Shown: positions 8,051-18,427, counted from the first letter of the stretch. The stretch is DNA of 64,000 nucleotides from Paraburkholderia ginsengiterrae (GCF_001645125.1 NZ_LXKA01000076.1:1-64000); one strand, 5' to 3'. A program made the numbers and translations. The notes: a model not told the origin generated them from the letters alone.

Positions 8051-8587
8051 TCAGAACGGAATATCGTCATCCATCTCATCAAACCCGCCGCCAGCCGGCG
8101 CGCTCGGACGGCTGGAACCACCACCCGCGCCACCGCCGCTGCCGCCACGCGAACCACCACCCGACATCGCACGGCCACCACCACCGCCGCCGCTACGCTC
8201 CGACGGCTCACCACGGCTGTAGCCACCTTCGTCGCCACCGCCCATCGAGCCGCCGCGGCCACCCAGCATTTGCATCTGTTCTGCAACGATTTCCGTCGAG
8301 TAACGGTCGGTGCCGTCTTGCGCCTGCCACTTACGGGTACGGATGCGCCCTTCCAGGTACACCGACGAACCCTTCTTCAGATATTCGGACACGATTTCCG
8401 CGAGACGGCCGAAAAACGACACGCGGTGCCATTCGGTGGCTTCCTTCATTTCGCCGGACGCCTTGTCCTTGTAGCGATCCGTCGTTGCAAGGCGGATGTT
8501 CGCCACTGCGTCGCCGCTCGGAAGATAACGGACTTCCGGATCGGCTCCGAGATTGCCGACGAGAATGACCTTGTTCACGGATGCCAT
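8051..8587 (-). CDS. ssb: single-stranded DNA-binding protein
   Basis: This is a 178-residue SSB. Residues 1-112 form the OB fold ('[20 protein letters not shown]', '[19 protein letters not shown]'), residues 113-170 are a glycine-rich flexible linker, and the acidic tip 'MDDDIPF' (172-178) is the docking site for RecO, PriA, the Pol III chi subunit and other partners. As a tetramer it coats single-stranded DNA in replication, repair and recombination. It sits beside uvrA with an MFS gene between, an arrangement common in this group. The minus-strand neighbour upstream (MFS) ends 135 bases away, so ssb may have its own promoter. Confidence 0.97.
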   Translation of the reverse strand: MASVNKVILVGNLGADPEVRYLPSGDAVANIRLATTDRYKDKASGEMKEATEWHRVSFFGRLAEIVSEYLKKGSSVYLEGRIRTRKWQAQDGTDRYSTEIVAEQMQMLGGRGGSMGGGDEGGYSRGEPSERSGGGGGGRAMSGGGSRGGSGGGAGGGSSRPSAPAGGGFDEMDDDIPF

Positions 8588-8722
8588 GAGTTTCTCCTGT
8601 TGATCGCATTGCGGGCGGCGCGGCGAGTCACAATTCGTGCCTCAAGGCCGACAGGCCGGAGACCGGAACCGCGCCTCTGCCCGCCGCCGGGTGAGTTCTG
8701 GGTGAGTTCGGGATGCGCCGTA

Positions 8723-9910
8723 TTACGCTTTGCGCGGCGGCTGTTTCATCTGTGCGGCGATTATAAGCCAGCACAACACCAGCCCCGAGCACGTAAAAAA
8801 CACGGCGCTCTGCCCGTCCGCTTTCAGCAGCCAGCCGCCGACCACGCCGCCCAGCGCAAGACCGATCGACTGCGTGGTGTTGTACACGCCGGCGGCCGCG
8901 CCCTTGCGGGTTCCAGGCGCCAGTTTCGACACCAGCGAAGGCTGCGAAGCCTCAAGAATATTGAAGCCCAGAAAGTACACAAAAAGGATCGCCGCCACAC
9001 TCAGAATCGTATGCGGAGCGACGCCCAATAACAACTGTCCGATCAGGATAAGACCAATCGCGGACAGCAGCACGACCTTCATTTTGGCGCGCTTTTCAGC
9101 GGCAATGATCGCCGGCACCATCATCACGAACGAAAGGCCCATGACCGGCAAATAGACCTTCCAGTGCGATGCGACCGGCAGGCCGCCGGCTTCGAGAATA
9201 CGCGGCACGACGAGGAACAGCGCGGTTTGCGTGGCGTGCAGCACGAGCACGCCGAAGTTCAGGCGCAGCAGCTCGACGTTGTGCAGCACTTCGGCGAACG
9301 GCGCGCGCACGTGCACGGGCTTCGGCGCATCGGGCACGATCCACAGCACCACGCCGATCGCCACGATCGAGAAGATGCCGACCAGCGTGAACAGGCCGCT
9401 CATGCCGACCCACTGGAACACGATCGGCGCGCCCACGATCGCCACCGCGAACGACACGCCGATGCTGCCGCCCACCATCGCCATCGCCTTGGTGCGGTGC
9501 TCTTCGGCGGTGAGATCGGCGATAAACGCAATCACCGCGGACGACACCGCGCCCATGCCCTGAATGACCCGGCCGACGATGATCCACGTCATGTCGTGCG
9601 CGCCGGCCGCCACGAAGCTGCCGATCGCGAAGACCAGCAGGCCGGTGGCAATCACCGGTTTGCGGCCCACCTTGTCGGAGACCCAGCCGTAAAAGATGTA
9701 CAGCATGGACTGCGTCACGCCGTACGCGCCGAGCGCGATCCCGACCAGCAGCACGTTGTCGCCGCCTGGGATGGTTTTCGCGTAGATCGAGAACACCGGC
9801 ATGATCATGAACAGACCGAGCATGCGCAGCGCGAAGATGGCGGCAAGCGACACGGTCGCGCGCAGTTCGGGCGCAGTCATGCGTGAGGAGACAGCAGACG
9901 GATTGGACAT
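8723..9910 (-). CDS. MFS transporter, 12 membrane segments
   Basis: This is a 395-residue major facilitator protein. It shows the loop 2-3 motif 'GWVSDKVGRKPVIATGL' and the motif C-like 'VGGSIGVSFAVAIVGAPIV' typical of drug/proton antiporters. It resembles YajR-type exporters that often sit between ssb and uvrA in betaproteobacteria, but it lacks an obvious C-terminal YAM domain. The frame is open to 10015, but ATG 9910 is chosen because the extra upstream residues are Pro/Arg/Cys-rich and unlike a transporter N-terminus. The substrate is unknown. It is divergent from uvrA. Confidence 0.85.
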   Translation of the reverse strand: MSNPSAVSSRMTAPELRATVSLAAIFALRMLGLFMIMPVFSIYAKTIPGGDNVLLVGIALGAYGVTQSMLYIFYGWVSDKVGRKPVIATGLLVFAIGSFVAAGAHDMTWIIVGRVIQGMGAVSSAVIAFIADLTAEEHRTKAMAMVGGSIGVSFAVAIVGAPIVFQWVGMSGLFTLVGIFSIVAIGVVLWIVPDAPKPVHVRAPFAEVLHNVELLRLNFGVLVLHATQTALFLVVPRILEAGGLPVASHWKVYLPVMGLSFVMMVPAIIAAEKRAKMKVVLLSAIGLILIGQLLLGVAPHTILSVAAILFVYFLGFNILEASQPSLVSKLAPGTRKGAAAGVYNTTQSIGLALGGVVGGWLLKADGQSAVFFTCSGLVLCWLIIAAQMKQPPRKA

Positions 9911-10256
9911 CGGGAGCGTTCTTTGAATGAGCTGGGCGGCACACCGCGGGCGGGCACAGCGGCAAAACGGCGGCAACGGACACAGCGGCGCGCCTTGCCA
10001 CGGGACAGCGGGCATGCAGGCGGCGCGGCGCTCGAGCCGGCGGCCTTGCTGCGCGCCTTCGCCGGCGCCTCGCGGTGCCTTGTGCTCGCGGAAAACAGCC
10101 CCAGTTAGACCTTATCCCCGCAGCACTGAACCGCTGCCTTACAGCTTGCCTCAGCGACTCTTCGGGCTGTCAGGAAGCCGTAACGGCGGTCTTGAAAAGT
10201 CGTTATAGTAGCAGGTTTGGTTCCTTCCTCTTTCCGCCAGTTCATGGAATAAATCC
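9911..10256. other. divergent intergenic region between MFS gene and uvrA
   Basis: These 346 bases are very GC-rich on the MFS side and less so near uvrA. A -10-like TATAGT is at 10204-10209, about 48 bases before the uvrA start, without a convincing -35. I looked for a LexA operator, since uvrA is SOS-controlled in many bacteria, and found no CTGT-N8-ACAG arrangement. No small gene or RNA is evident. Confidence 0.45.
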
Positions 10257-13130
10257 GTGGAACAAATCCGTATTCGTGGGGCTCGCACCCACAACCTGAA
10301 GAACGTCAACCTCGACTTACCCCGTCACAAGCTCGTCGTTATCACGGGCCTTTCCGGCTCGGGCAAATCGTCGCTGGCGTTCGACACGCTCTATGCGGAA
10401 GGACAACGGCGCTACGTCGAAAGCCTGTCCGCCTACGCGCGCCAGTTCCTGCAATTGATGGAGAAACCGGATGTCGACCTGATCGAAGGCCTGTCGCCGG
10501 CGATTTCGATCGAACAGAAGGCGACCTCGCACAATCCGCGCTCCACGGTCGGCACCGTTACCGAGATTCACGACTACCTGCGGCTATTGTTCGCACGGGT
10601 CGGCACGCCTTACTGTCCGGACCACGAAATTCCGCTGGAAGCGCAAAGCGTCTCGCAGATGGTCGACGCCGCGCTAGCGTTGCCGGAAGACACCAAGCTG
10701 ATGATCCTCGCGCCGGTGGTGGCGAACCGCAAGGGCGAGCACGTCGAACTGTTCGAGGAAATGCAGGCGCAGGGCTTTATCCGTTTCCGGGTGCGCTCGG
10801 GCGGCGGCACCGCGAACGAAGGCGTCGCGAAGATCTACGAAGTCGATTCGCTGCCGAAGCTGAAAAAGAACGACAAGCACACCATCGACGTCGTGGTGGA
10901 CCGCCTGAAGGTGCGCCCCGACATGAAGCAGCGCCTTGCCGAATCGTTCGAAACGGCACTGCGTCTCGCCGACGGCCGCGCGATCGCGCTCGAAATGGAC
11001 ACGGACAAGGAGCATCTGTTCAGCTCGAAGTTCGCCTGCCCGATCTGCTCGTATTCGCTGCAGGAACTGGAGCCGCGTCTCTTCTCGTTTAACAATCCGA
11101 TGGGCGCCTGCCCGGAATGCGATGGCCTCGGCCAGATCACCTTCTTCGATCCGAAGCGGGTGGTCGCGCATCCGTCGCTGTCGCTCGCCGCCGGCGCGGT
11201 CAAGGGCTGGGACCGGCGCAATCAGTTCTACTTCCAGATGCTGCAAAGTCTCGCGGCGTTCTACGAGTTCGATATCGACACGGCCGTCGAAGACTTGCCG
11301 GAAAAGGTCCGCAAGATCCTGCTGTTCGGCTCGGGCAAGCAGGAGATCCCGTTCTCGTACATCAACGAGCGTGGCCGCACGTCGGTGCGCGAGCATGTAT
11401 TCGAAGGGATCATCCCGAATCTGGAGCGGCGTTACCGCGAGACCGACTCGGTCGCGGTGCGCGAAGAGCTCGCCAAGTATCAGAACAACCAGCCCTGCCC
11501 GGCTTGCGCCGGCACGCGGCTGCGCCGCGAAGCGCGTTTCGTGCGGATCGGCGCGGACGGCGACGCGCGCGGCATCTTCGAAATCAGCGGCTGGCCGTTG
11601 CGCGACGCGCTCGGCTATTTCCAGACGCTGCGCCTTGAAGGCTCGAAGCGCGAAATCGCCGACAAGGTGGTCAAGGAAATCGTCGCGCGGCTGATGTTCC
11701 TCAACAATGTCGGGCTCGATTACCTGTCGCTCGAACGCAGCGCGGAAACGCTGTCGGGCGGAGAAGCACAGCGCATCCGCCTCGCGTCGCAGATCGGCTC
11801 GGGCCTGACCGGCGTGATGTACGTGCTCGACGAGCCCTCCATTGGCCTGCATCAGCGCGACAACGACCGGCTCATTTCCACGCTCAAGCATCTGCGCGAC
11901 CTCGGCAACTCGGTGATCGTCGTGGAGCATGACGAAGACATGATCCGCATGGCCGACTACGTGGTCGACATGGGGCCGGGCGCGGGCGAGCACGGCGGCA
12001 TGGTGATCGCCGAAGGCACGCCCAAACAGGTGCAGGCCAACGCGGCGTCGATGACCGGCCAGTACATGTCCGGCGCGCGCACCATCGAATATCCGGACGA
12101 GCGCAAGGATCCGGACGAACGGCGTCTGCGCATCGTCGAGGCGTACGGCAACAATCTGCGGCACGTGTCGCTGGATCTGCCGGTCGGCCTGCTCACGTGC
12201 GTGACCGGCGTGTCCGGCTCGGGCAAATCCACGCTCATCAACGACACGCTGTATCACTCTGTGGCACGCCACCTGTACGGCTCGTCCACGGAGCCGGCGC
12301 CGTACGAATCGATCGAGGGTCTGGAGCACTTCGACAAGGTCATCAACGTCGACCAGTCGCCGATCGGCCGCACGCCGCGCTCGAATCCGGCCACTTACAC
12401 GGGCCTCTTCACGCCGATCCGCGAACTGTTCGCGGGCGTGCCCGCATCCAAGGAACGCGGCTACGATCCGGGCCGCTTCTCGTTCAACGTCAAGGGCGGC
12501 CGCTGCGAATCTTGCCAGGGCGACGGCGTGCTGAAGGTCGAAATGCACTTCCTGCCGGACGTGTACGTGCCGTGCGACATCTGTCACGGCAAGCGCTACA
12601 ACCGCGAAACCCTGGACGTTCAGTACAAAGGCAAGAACGTCAGCGAAGTGCTCGACATGACGGTGGAGAGCGCCTATGAGTTCTTCAAGCCGGTGCCGGT
12701 CATCGCGCGCAAGCTGAAAACCCTGCTGGACGTGGGCCTAGGCTATATCCGCCTGGGCCAGTCGGCGACCACGCTGTCGGGCGGCGAGGCGCAGCGCGTC
12801 AAGCTCTCGTTGGAACTGAGCAAGCGCGACACCGGTCGCACTCTATACATTCTCGACGAGCCGACCACCGCCCTGCACTTCCATGACATCGCGCTGTTGC
12901 TGGAGGTGATTCACCGGTTGCGCGACCAGGGTAATACCGTCGTGATCATCGAGCATAATCTCGATGTAATAAAGACCGCCGACTGGGTGATCGATCTCGG
13001 CCCGGAAGGCGGAGCGGGTGGCGGTCAGATCGTTGCCCAAGGCACGCCGGAGCAGGTGGCGAAGTCGAAGGCAAGTTTTACCGGCAAGTATCTGGCGCCT
13101 TTGCTGAAACGCGCGGCCAGTCAAAAGTAA
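10257..13130 (+). CDS. uvrA: excinuclease ABC subunit A
   Basis: This 957-residue protein is the damage-recognition ATPase of nucleotide excision repair, acting with UvrB and UvrC. It has two ABC modules: Walker A 'GLSGSGKSS' (31-39) and 'GVSGSGKST' (about 651-659), two signature motifs ('[16 protein letters not shown]', '[16 protein letters not shown]'), and Walker B '[11 protein letters not shown]' and '[11 protein letters not shown]'. The latter has Ala where Gly is more usual. Zinc modules are visible as 'CPICSY...CPEC' (about 260-290) and 'CESCQGDG...CDICHG' (about 750-776). The start is GTG 10257, which gives the standard '[17 protein letters not shown]' N-terminus; the nearby ATG 10243 is out of frame. 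Confidence 0.98.
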   Translation: MEQIRIRGARTHNLKNVNLDLPRHKLVVITGLSGSGKSSLAFDTLYAEGQRRYVESLSAYARQFLQLMEKPDVDLIEGLSPAISIEQKATSHNPRSTVGTVTEIHDYLRLLFARVGTPYCPDHEIPLEAQSVSQMVDAALALPEDTKLMILAPVVANRKGEHVELFEEMQAQGFIRFRVRSGGGTANEGVAKIYEVDSLPKLKKNDKHTIDVVVDRLKVRPDMKQRLAESFETALRLADGRAIALEMDTDKEHLFSSKFACPICSYSLQELEPRLFSFNNPMGACPECDGLGQITFFDPKRVVAHPSLSLAAGAVKGWDRRNQFYFQMLQSLAAFYEFDIDTAVEDLPEKVRKILLFGSGKQEIPFSYINERGRTSVREHVFEGIIPNLERRYRETDSVAVREELAKYQNNQPCPACAGTRLRREARFVRIGADGDARGIFEISGWPLRDALGYFQTLRLEGSKREIADKVVKEIVARLMFLNNVGLDYLSLERSAETLSGGEAQRIRLASQIGSGLTGVMYVLDEPSIGLHQRDNDRLISTLKHLRDLGNSVIVVEHDEDMIRMADYVVDMGPGAGEHGGMVIAEGTPKQVQANAASMTGQYMSGARTIEYPDERKDPDERRLRIVEAYGNNLRHVSLDLPVGLLTCVTGVSGSGKSTLINDTLYHSVARHLYGSSTEPAPYESIEGLEHFDKVINVDQSPIGRTPRSNPATYTGLFTPIRELFAGVPASKERGYDPGRFSFNVKGGRCESCQGDGVLKVEMHFLPDVYVPCDICHGKRYNRETLDVQYKGKNVSEVLDMTVESAYEFFKPVPVIARKLKTLLDVGLGYIRLGQSATTLSGGEAQRVKLSLELSKRDTGRTLYILDEPTTALHFHDIALLLEVIHRLRDQGNTVVIIEHNLDVIKTADWVIDLGPEGGAGGGQIVAQGTPEQVAKSKASFTGKYLAPLLKRAASQK

Positions 13131-13164
13131 CGCTGCATCTCACGGGTTGGAGACGGAATAAGCC

Positions 13165-14250
13165 ATGGCCAAGCGGAATCAGGCGCGCGACGACGGGCAA
13201 GTGCAGGACCTACGCCCACGCCCGGTCAGGCTGACTAGCGACATGAGCCTGCCGAATTTGTCGGCAGTGGAAATCGGCAGTTATGTGCTGATGCTGTTCG
13301 GCATGTGGGCGGCCATCGAACTGCGGCTGCTCGGCGCGTTGCTCGCCGCGCTGCTGGTGTTCCAGCTGGTGCACACCATCGCGCCGCGCATCGAGCGCCA
13401 CATGTCGAGCCAGCGAGCCCGCTGGCTCGCGGTGGTGATCCTGTCGACGGTTATCGTCGGCGCGTTGACCGGGCTCACGCTCGGCATCATCGAGCATTTC
13501 GAGAACGACGTGCCGAGCGTGCAGAAGCTGCTCGACCAGGCCATGCAGCTGATCGATCAGGCGCGCGGCCGGATTCCGCAGTTCATCGCCAACTCGCTGC
13601 CGGTCGATACCGAGCAGATGAAGACCCGGGCCACCGAGCTGATGCAGACGCATGCCAACATGCTGCAGCAAAGCGGCAAGACCGCGGCGCGCGCTTTCAC
13701 GCACATTCTGATCGGCATGATCATCGGCGCGATTATCGCGGTCGGCGCGCAAAAGCATATGCAGCGGCTGCCGTTGTCCACGGCCTTCGTCACGCGCGTG
13801 TCACGTTTCGCCGACGCGTTCCGTCGCATCGTGTTCGCCCAGGTGAAGATCTCGGCGATCAACGCGGTCTTCACCGGCATCTTCCTGCTGCTGGTCCTGC
13901 CGATCTTTCACGATACCTTGCCGCTGTCGAAAACGCTGGTGCTGGTGACCTTCATCGTCGGCTTGCTGCCGGTGATCGGCAATCTGATTTCGAATACGAT
14001 CATCGTCGCGGTGGCGCTCTCGGTGAGCTTTCCCGCAGCGGTCATGTCGCTCGCGTTCCTGATTCTGATTCACAAGCTCGAGTACTTCCTGAACGCGCGG
14101 ATTGTCGGCGGACAGATCGAGGCGCGCGCGTGGGAATTGCTGATCGCGATGCTCATCATGGAAGCCGCGTTCGGTCTTTCCGGCGTGATCGCGGCGCCGA
14201 TTTTCTACGCGTATATCAAGCGGGAATTGATTTACTTGCGGCTGGTTTGA
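13165..14250 (+). CDS. AI-2E family transporter (PF01594-type permease)
   Basis: This is a 361-residue inner-membrane protein with about seven or eight hydrophobic segments: two or three at the N-terminus (about 35-75, 90-112), a soluble helical region (about 115-165), and a C-terminal cluster ending 'GLSGVIAAPIFYAYIKREL', which is characteristic of the family. Members are annotated as autoinducer-2 exporters or Na+/H+ antiporters; the name does not fix a substrate here. It begins 34 bases after uvrA and may be read through from it; a terminator follows at 14284. Confidence 0.85.
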   Translation: MAKRNQARDDGQVQDLRPRPVRLTSDMSLPNLSAVEIGSYVLMLFGMWAAIELRLLGALLAALLVFQLVHTIAPRIERHMSSQRARWLAVVILSTVIVGALTGLTLGIIEHFENDVPSVQKLLDQAMQLIDQARGRIPQFIANSLPVDTEQMKTRATELMQTHANMLQQSGKTAARAFTHILIGMIIGAIIAVGAQKHMQRLPLSTAFVTRVSRFADAFRRIVFAQVKISAINAVFTGIFLLLVLPIFHDTLPLSKTLVLVTFIVGLLPVIGNLISNTIIVAVALSVSFPAAVMSLAFLILIHKLEYFLNARIVGGQIEARAWELLIAMLIMEAAFGLSGVIAAPIFYAYIKRELIYLRLV

Positions 14251-14283
14251 GCGGGCGGCCACGCCCGGCGGCACCAGGAAAAG

Positions 14284-14307
14284 CGGCACTGCGGTGCCGT
14301 TTTTTTT
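14284..14307 (+). terminator. intrinsic terminator after the AI-2E family gene
   Basis: A perfect six-base-pair stem CGGCAC / GTGCCG with a TGCG loop is followed by eight T residues (14300-14307). It lies 34 bases after the permease stop codon. Confidence 0.85.
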
Positions 14308-14311
14308 ACGC

Positions 14312-14383
14312 TCAGAAGTCGATGCGCGCGTTCAGCGGCAACGTGCGCGGATCGCCCGGCGTCACGTAGTCCGCGTGCCGCAC
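14312..14383 (-). pseudogene. relic of a TonB-dependent receptor C-terminus
   Basis: Read on the minus strand, 23 codons encode 'VRHADYVTPGDPRTLPLNAR' followed by Ile-Asp-Phe and a stop (TGA at 14314-14312). A short polar stretch ending in Asp-Phe-stop is typical of the last beta strand of siderophore TonB-dependent receptors, where a terminal Phe is needed for outer-membrane assembly. An in-frame TAA stands immediately upstream, and the bases beyond show no further receptor sequence. The adjacent PepSY membrane gene is a usual partner of such receptors. I read this as the surviving tail of a deleted receptor gene; chance similarity over 23 codons cannot be excluded. Confidence 0.5.
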
Positions 14384-14501
14384 TTACGGGAAACTTGCGG
14401 CCGATTGCGTGACTCGGCTAAGATGCGAATAATTCCCATTTGCATCAATACGTGGCTGTGACCATCCGTTCGCCTTTCCGCTCTGTCCCGCCGGCCCGCG
14501 C

Positions 14502-15728
14502 ATGAGGCGCCAGTTCGTTCGCCTGCATCGCTGGTTCGGCGTCGCGACTGCGCTGTTTCTGTTCGTTGCCGGTCTCACCGGAGCGATCATCGCGTGGGAC
14601 CATGAACTCGATGCGGCGTTAAACCCTTCGTTCTTCAACGCCCGCACCGCCGCGCCAGCGCTATCGGGACTGGAACTGGCGCGCCGCGTGGAAGCCGCCG
14701 ATCCGCGGCTGCAGGTCACGTTCCTGCCGCTTACCGCCGAGCCCGGCCGTACGCTGCAAATGATGGTGCTGCCGCGCACCGACCCCGCCACACACAAGCC
14801 CTACCCGCTCGACTTCAATCAGATCGCCGTCGACCCAGCCAGCGGCGAGATTCAGGGACGCCGCGAATGGGGCGCCGTGTCGCTCGCGCGCCTCAATCTG
14901 CTGCCCTTCATCTACAAGCTGCACTACACGCTGCATTTGCCGTTCACCGGCGGCATCGATACCGGCACGTGGCTGATGGGTATCGTCGGCATCGTCTGGC
15001 TGTTCGACAGCGTGATCGCGCTCTGGCTGTCGTTTCCGAGCTTCAAGGCATGGCGCAAGTCATTCGCGTTCCGGTTCGGCCGCGGTGGCTATGCGCTCAC
15101 GTTCGATCTGCACCGCTCAGGCGGCGTATGGATCTGGGGCTTGCTGATGATCGTCGCGCTAACCTCGGTGTCGATGAACCTCTCGTCACCCGTGGTGCGG
15201 CCGGTCGTGTCGCTGGTGTCGACGCTCACGCCGGATCCGATCAACAACCCTGAAATCCTGCGCGCTCCGCAACCCGGCGATCAGGTACTCAGCCGCGAAC
15301 GCATCGTGCAATTGGCTGACCAAGCCGGCAAAGCACAGCACCTCACCGTGCCGCCGGGCGGTCTCTACTACGCGGAGGCCTTGCATGCGTACGGCGTGGG
15401 TTTTTATGCGCCAGGCAACGATCACGGCGACATCGGCCTCGGCAATCCGTGGATGTATTGGGACGCGGCCACCGGCAAGCCGCTCGGCATGCAGATTCCC
15501 GGCAAAGGCACGGCGGGCGATATTTTCATGCAGGTGCAATTCCCGCTGCACTCAGGACGCATTCTCGGTCTCGGCGGGCGGATTGCGATTAGCGCAGTCG
15601 GCATCGCGGTCGCCGTATTGAGCGCGACAGGACTGCTGATCTGGCTGAAGAAGATGAATGCGCGCCGCCGTTCGGCACAAAACGCAAACTTGGCGCGGGA
15701 CCCGGGCAGGTCCGCGGCGAGGTCTTAG
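14502..15728 (+). CDS. PepSY-associated transmembrane protein
   Basis: This 408-residue protein begins 'MRRQFVRLHRWFGVATALFL', the standard start of PepSY-TM proteins, with a first membrane segment at about 13-33. Others lie at about 155-177, 207-230 and 362-385, separated by periplasmic domains. The family is often found with siderophore receptors, where it may act as a ferric-siderophore reductase or help iron release. Here the receptor appears reduced to a relic just upstream on the other strand. The C-terminal tail is basic and Ala/Arg-rich. Start ATG 14502 is well placed before the first membrane segment. Confidence 0.85.
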   Translation: MRRQFVRLHRWFGVATALFLFVAGLTGAIIAWDHELDAALNPSFFNARTAAPALSGLELARRVEAADPRLQVTFLPLTAEPGRTLQMMVLPRTDPATHKPYPLDFNQIAVDPASGEIQGRREWGAVSLARLNLLPFIYKLHYTLHLPFTGGIDTGTWLMGIVGIVWLFDSVIALWLSFPSFKAWRKSFAFRFGRGGYALTFDLHRSGGVWIWGLLMIVALTSVSMNLSSPVVRPVVSLVSTLTPDPINNPEILRAPQPGDQVLSRERIVQLADQAGKAQHLTVPPGGLYYAEALHAYGVGFYAPGNDHGDIGLGNPWMYWDAATGKPLGMQIPGKGTAGDIFMQVQFPLHSGRILGLGGRIAISAVGIAVAVLSATGLLIWLKKMNARRRSAQNANLARDPGRSAARS

Positions 15729-15857
15729 AAGAAAGGTGCGCCGGCATCACCCGGCGCCGGCACGCTGCCTAAGTGCCGCCTAATTGCAGCCTAAGCGGAC
15801 GACAGCCTCGCCGGAGCGACACACAGCCGCCCCCTGCAAGCCCATCCACTGCGCCGC

Positions 15858-16727
15858 TTAGCGGAACACCACCGTCTTGCTGCCGTTCAGCACCACGCGA
15901 TGCTCCACGTGCCACTTCACCGCGCGCGCCAGCGTCACGCATTCGACGTCGCGGCCGATCGCCGTCAATTGCTCCGGCGTCATGCTGTGGTCCACGCGCT
16001 CCACTTCCTGCTCGATGATCGGACCTTCGTCCAGATCCGTCGTCACGTAATGGGCGGTTGCGCCGATCAGCTTCACGCCGCGGTCGAACGCCTGGTAATA
16101 CGGTTTCGCGCCCTTGAAGCTCGGCAGGAACGAATGATGGATGTTGATCGCGCGGCCGGCCAGGGCCTCGCACAGCTTCGGCGACAGAATCTGCATATAG
16201 CGCGCGAGCACCACCAGATCGGCCTGATGCTCGTCGATCACCTCGAGCACGCGCGCTTCCTGCGCGGCCTTAGCGTCGGGCGTGGCGCCCATCAGCGGAA
16301 AGTGATGGAACGGAATGTCGTAGCTGGCGGCGAGTTGATAGAACTCCTTGTGATTCGAGATGATGGCCGGAATCTCGATCCCCAACTGCCCAGTGCGATA
16401 ACGGAACAGCAGATCGTTCAGGCAATGGCCGATCTTCGACACCATGATGACCACGCGCGGCTTCATCGATGCGTCGTGCAATTCCCAGCGCATGCCGAAC
16501 TGCTCCGCAAGCGTCGCGAACGACGTGCGCAACGCGCTCAGCCCCGGATCGCCGCCCACCTGCTGAAAATGGACACGCATGAAGAACTCGCCGGTGCGGC
16601 TGTCACCGAACTGCGCGGAGTCGAGAATATTGCTGCCACGCTCGAACAGAAAGCCCGACACGGCGTGAACGATGCCGGGCCGGTCGGCGCACGACAGTTT
16701 GAGAATAAAGCTGTGATCGGTCGACAT
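15858..16727 (-). CDS. purU: formyltetrahydrofolate deformylase
   Basis: This 289-residue enzyme hydrolyses 10-formyl-THF to formate and THF, supplying formate and balancing one-carbon pools. An ACT domain (about 5-85, 'ILKLSCADRPGIVHAVSGFL') precedes a formyltransferase-fold domain with 'INIHHSFLPSFKGAKPYYQA' (195-214) and 'TTDLDEGPIIEQ' (about 229-240), the catalytic region. ATG 16727 is preferred over the in-frame ATG at 16751: it gives the usual 'MSTDHSFILKLSC' start and follows an AGG/GGGAG stretch. It is convergent with the PepSY gene. Confidence 0.95.
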   Translation of the reverse strand: MSTDHSFILKLSCADRPGIVHAVSGFLFERGSNILDSAQFGDSRTGEFFMRVHFQQVGGDPGLSALRTSFATLAEQFGMRWELHDASMKPRVVIMVSKIGHCLNDLLFRYRTGQLGIEIPAIISNHKEFYQLAASYDIPFHHFPLMGATPDAKAAQEARVLEVIDEHQADLVVLARYMQILSPKLCEALAGRAINIHHSFLPSFKGAKPYYQAFDRGVKLIGATAHYVTTDLDEGPIIEQEVERVDHSMTPEQLTAIGRDVECVTLARAVKWHVEHRVVLNGSKTVVFR

Positions 16728-16858
16728 GACCTGGGTGACTCCCTTCTTCAATGCGTGGTTTGTTCGGTATGTATTGCTCGATGCGGCGCCTCTAAAAAGA
16801 GGGGACGTCCTGCACGGCTCGCTTCAATGCCTTCATGATGCGCAGGTCTGCGTGACAG

Positions 16859-17707
16859 TCAGATCAACGCCGGCGGCTCGAACACGGCCTCGATCCCCGC
16901 GCACGCTTCTTCATCTATCCAGCGGCGGCGCAGCAGGCAATCCAGCGTGGCGAGACTCGCGTCCACCGTCATGGCGCCCTCCTCGATCCAGCGCGCCACT
17001 TCGTCGATACGTGCGAGCCGGTGCTCGCCCACTTCGCCGTCCTGATTGCGCGGCGCGAAATCGGCCGGCAGCGCGAGGTCGTAAATGAAAATCTGCTCGG
17101 CCTGCGTGCCTTCCGGCAGCGACTGCAGCACATGCGCGGTGCGGCCCGCCACGGCGCGCGCGGCGATTTCCTCGGGAATGCCGGCTTCTTCCCAGCATTC
17201 CTTGATGATCGTCGCCTCGACGCCGAAGCCCCAGCCGATCCCGCCCGCCACGACGTTGTCGAGCATGCCGGGGTCGGTTGCCTTGGTGTCGCTGCGGCGC
17301 GCGATCCACAACTGCGGGGCGCCATCCGCATATTCTACGACGCCGTTCAGATGCACCGCGTACGTCATCGTGCCGAAGAAGCGCGACGCCGCGCGTTCGA
17401 TATACGCGAGCGGAGGCACATCGAAGGCATTGCGGATCGCGTAGGTCTCGTTGCGCCAGCCGGGAATGCGGCCCTCGGCGGCGAGCGCGCCGATTACGGA
17501 ACCGAGCGCGGCGCTACGCAGATCGACCGTATTGAACACTGGTTTGAGCGTCACACGGGCGCTGTCGATGTCGAACACATCGGGCCAGCGCGCGAGCAGC
17601 GGCACGTCGCTCGCGCGAATCCAGCCGACCTGTTCCGCGCCGATCCAGAACGGCACGTGCGCGCGCGCGTCGAAGCGGCGCGCGGCGGTGAGGCAAGGCA
17701 AAGTCAT
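16859..17707 (-). CDS. Nudix hydrolase with N-terminal DUF4743-like domain
   Basis: This 282-residue protein has an N-terminal domain (about 1-110) of the type found in fungal and bacterial thiamine-pyrophosphokinase-related Nudix proteins, then a Nudix domain with box 'GFGVEATIIKECWEEAGI' (about 161-178). The box has Lys in place of the common Arg at its REUXEE core but keeps the Glu ligands. Related yeast proteins (Tnr3 N-domain, YJR142W) hydrolyse damaged or analogue forms of thiamine diphosphate; that role is an inference here. It ends 131 bases from purU on the same strand. Confidence 0.82.
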   Translation of the reverse strand: MTLPCLTAARRFDARAHVPFWIGAEQVGWIRASDVPLLARWPDVFDIDSARVTLKPVFNTVDLRSAALGSVIGALAAEGRIPGWRNETYAIRNAFDVPPLAYIERAASRFFGTMTYAVHLNGVVEYADGAPQLWIARRSDTKATDPGMLDNVVAGGIGWGFGVEATIIKECWEEAGIPEEIAARAVAGRTAHVLQSLPEGTQAEQIFIYDLALPADFAPRNQDGEVGEHRLARIDEVARWIEEGAMTVDASLATLDCLLRRRWIDEEACAGIEAVFEPPALI

Positions 17708-17755
17708 CTAAAGCTCCAAACTGTCCGCGGGCGCGGCCGGTGAGCGTGGCGCCCG

Positions 17756-18370
17756 TCAGTCGCGCAGCGCGACGCGAATTCCGATTGCGATAAACGTGGC
17801 GCCGGCCAGCCGGTCGAGCCACACGCCCACGCGCGGCCGGCGCTTGAGCCAACCGCCGATGATCCCCGCGCACACGCCGAACAGCGAAAACACCACCACG
17901 GTCTGCAACATGAACAGCACGCCCAGTTCGAGCATCTGCACCGTGACGCTTTGCGAGCCGTGCGGCTGCACGAACTGCGGCAGGAACACGACGAAGAACA
18001 AGGTCACCTTCGGATTCATCAGGTTGCCGAGCACGCTCTGCCGGAACACCGCGCTCAACGGTTGCGGCGGGCGCTCGTGCGCGGTCGCGAGCCCCTGGCT
18101 GCGCAGCGCTTTGATGCCGATCCAGACCAGATAGGCGGCGCCGGCCAGCTTGATCGCTTCGAAGGCCACCGGCGACGAACGCAGCAACGCGGCTACGCCC
18201 AGCGCGGCGAGCGTGGTGTGAAACGTGATACCGGCCGCGAACCCGAGCGCCGCGACGAGCCCCGCCGCGCGCCCCTGCGAGATGCCGCGCGCGAGCACTT
18301 GCAGATTGTCCGGGCCGGGCGCCATGGTGATCGCGATCGACGTGGCGAGAAACAGCAGGAAATTGGGCAT
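17756..18370 (-). CDS. LysE/RhtB-family amino acid exporter
   Basis: This 204-residue inner-membrane protein has five or six hydrophobic segments. The N-terminal signature 'ITMAPGPDNLQVLARGISQG' and 'GFAAGITFHTTLAALGVAAL' are typical of the RhtB branch, which exports homoserine, threonine or other amino acids. 'GNLMNPKVTLFFVVFLPQFV' is the other conserved block. It lies 48 bases upstream of the Nudix gene on the same strand. The substrate cannot be told from sequence. Confidence 0.88.
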   Translation of the reverse strand: MPNFLLFLATSIAITMAPGPDNLQVLARGISQGRAAGLVAALGFAAGITFHTTLAALGVAALLRSSPVAFEAIKLAGAAYLVWIGIKALRSQGLATAHERPPQPLSAVFRQSVLGNLMNPKVTLFFVVFLPQFVQPHGSQSVTVQMLELGVLFMLQTVVVFSLFGVCAGIIGGWLKRRPRVGVWLDRLAGATFIAIGIRVALRD

Positions 18371-18427
18371 CGTTCTGACCTTCTTGTTAGCAGGGAGAAG
18401 CGTGTGCAGCGGGTAAGCGAAAAACGC

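Noticed and set aside
9911-10256. LexA (SOS) box before uvrA
   Set aside because: I looked for a CTGT-N8-ACAG pattern on both strands and found none.
10674-12587. 637-codon frame antisense to uvrA
   Set aside because: Coding shadow; Arg/His/Asp-rich composition and no ribosome-binding site or domain.
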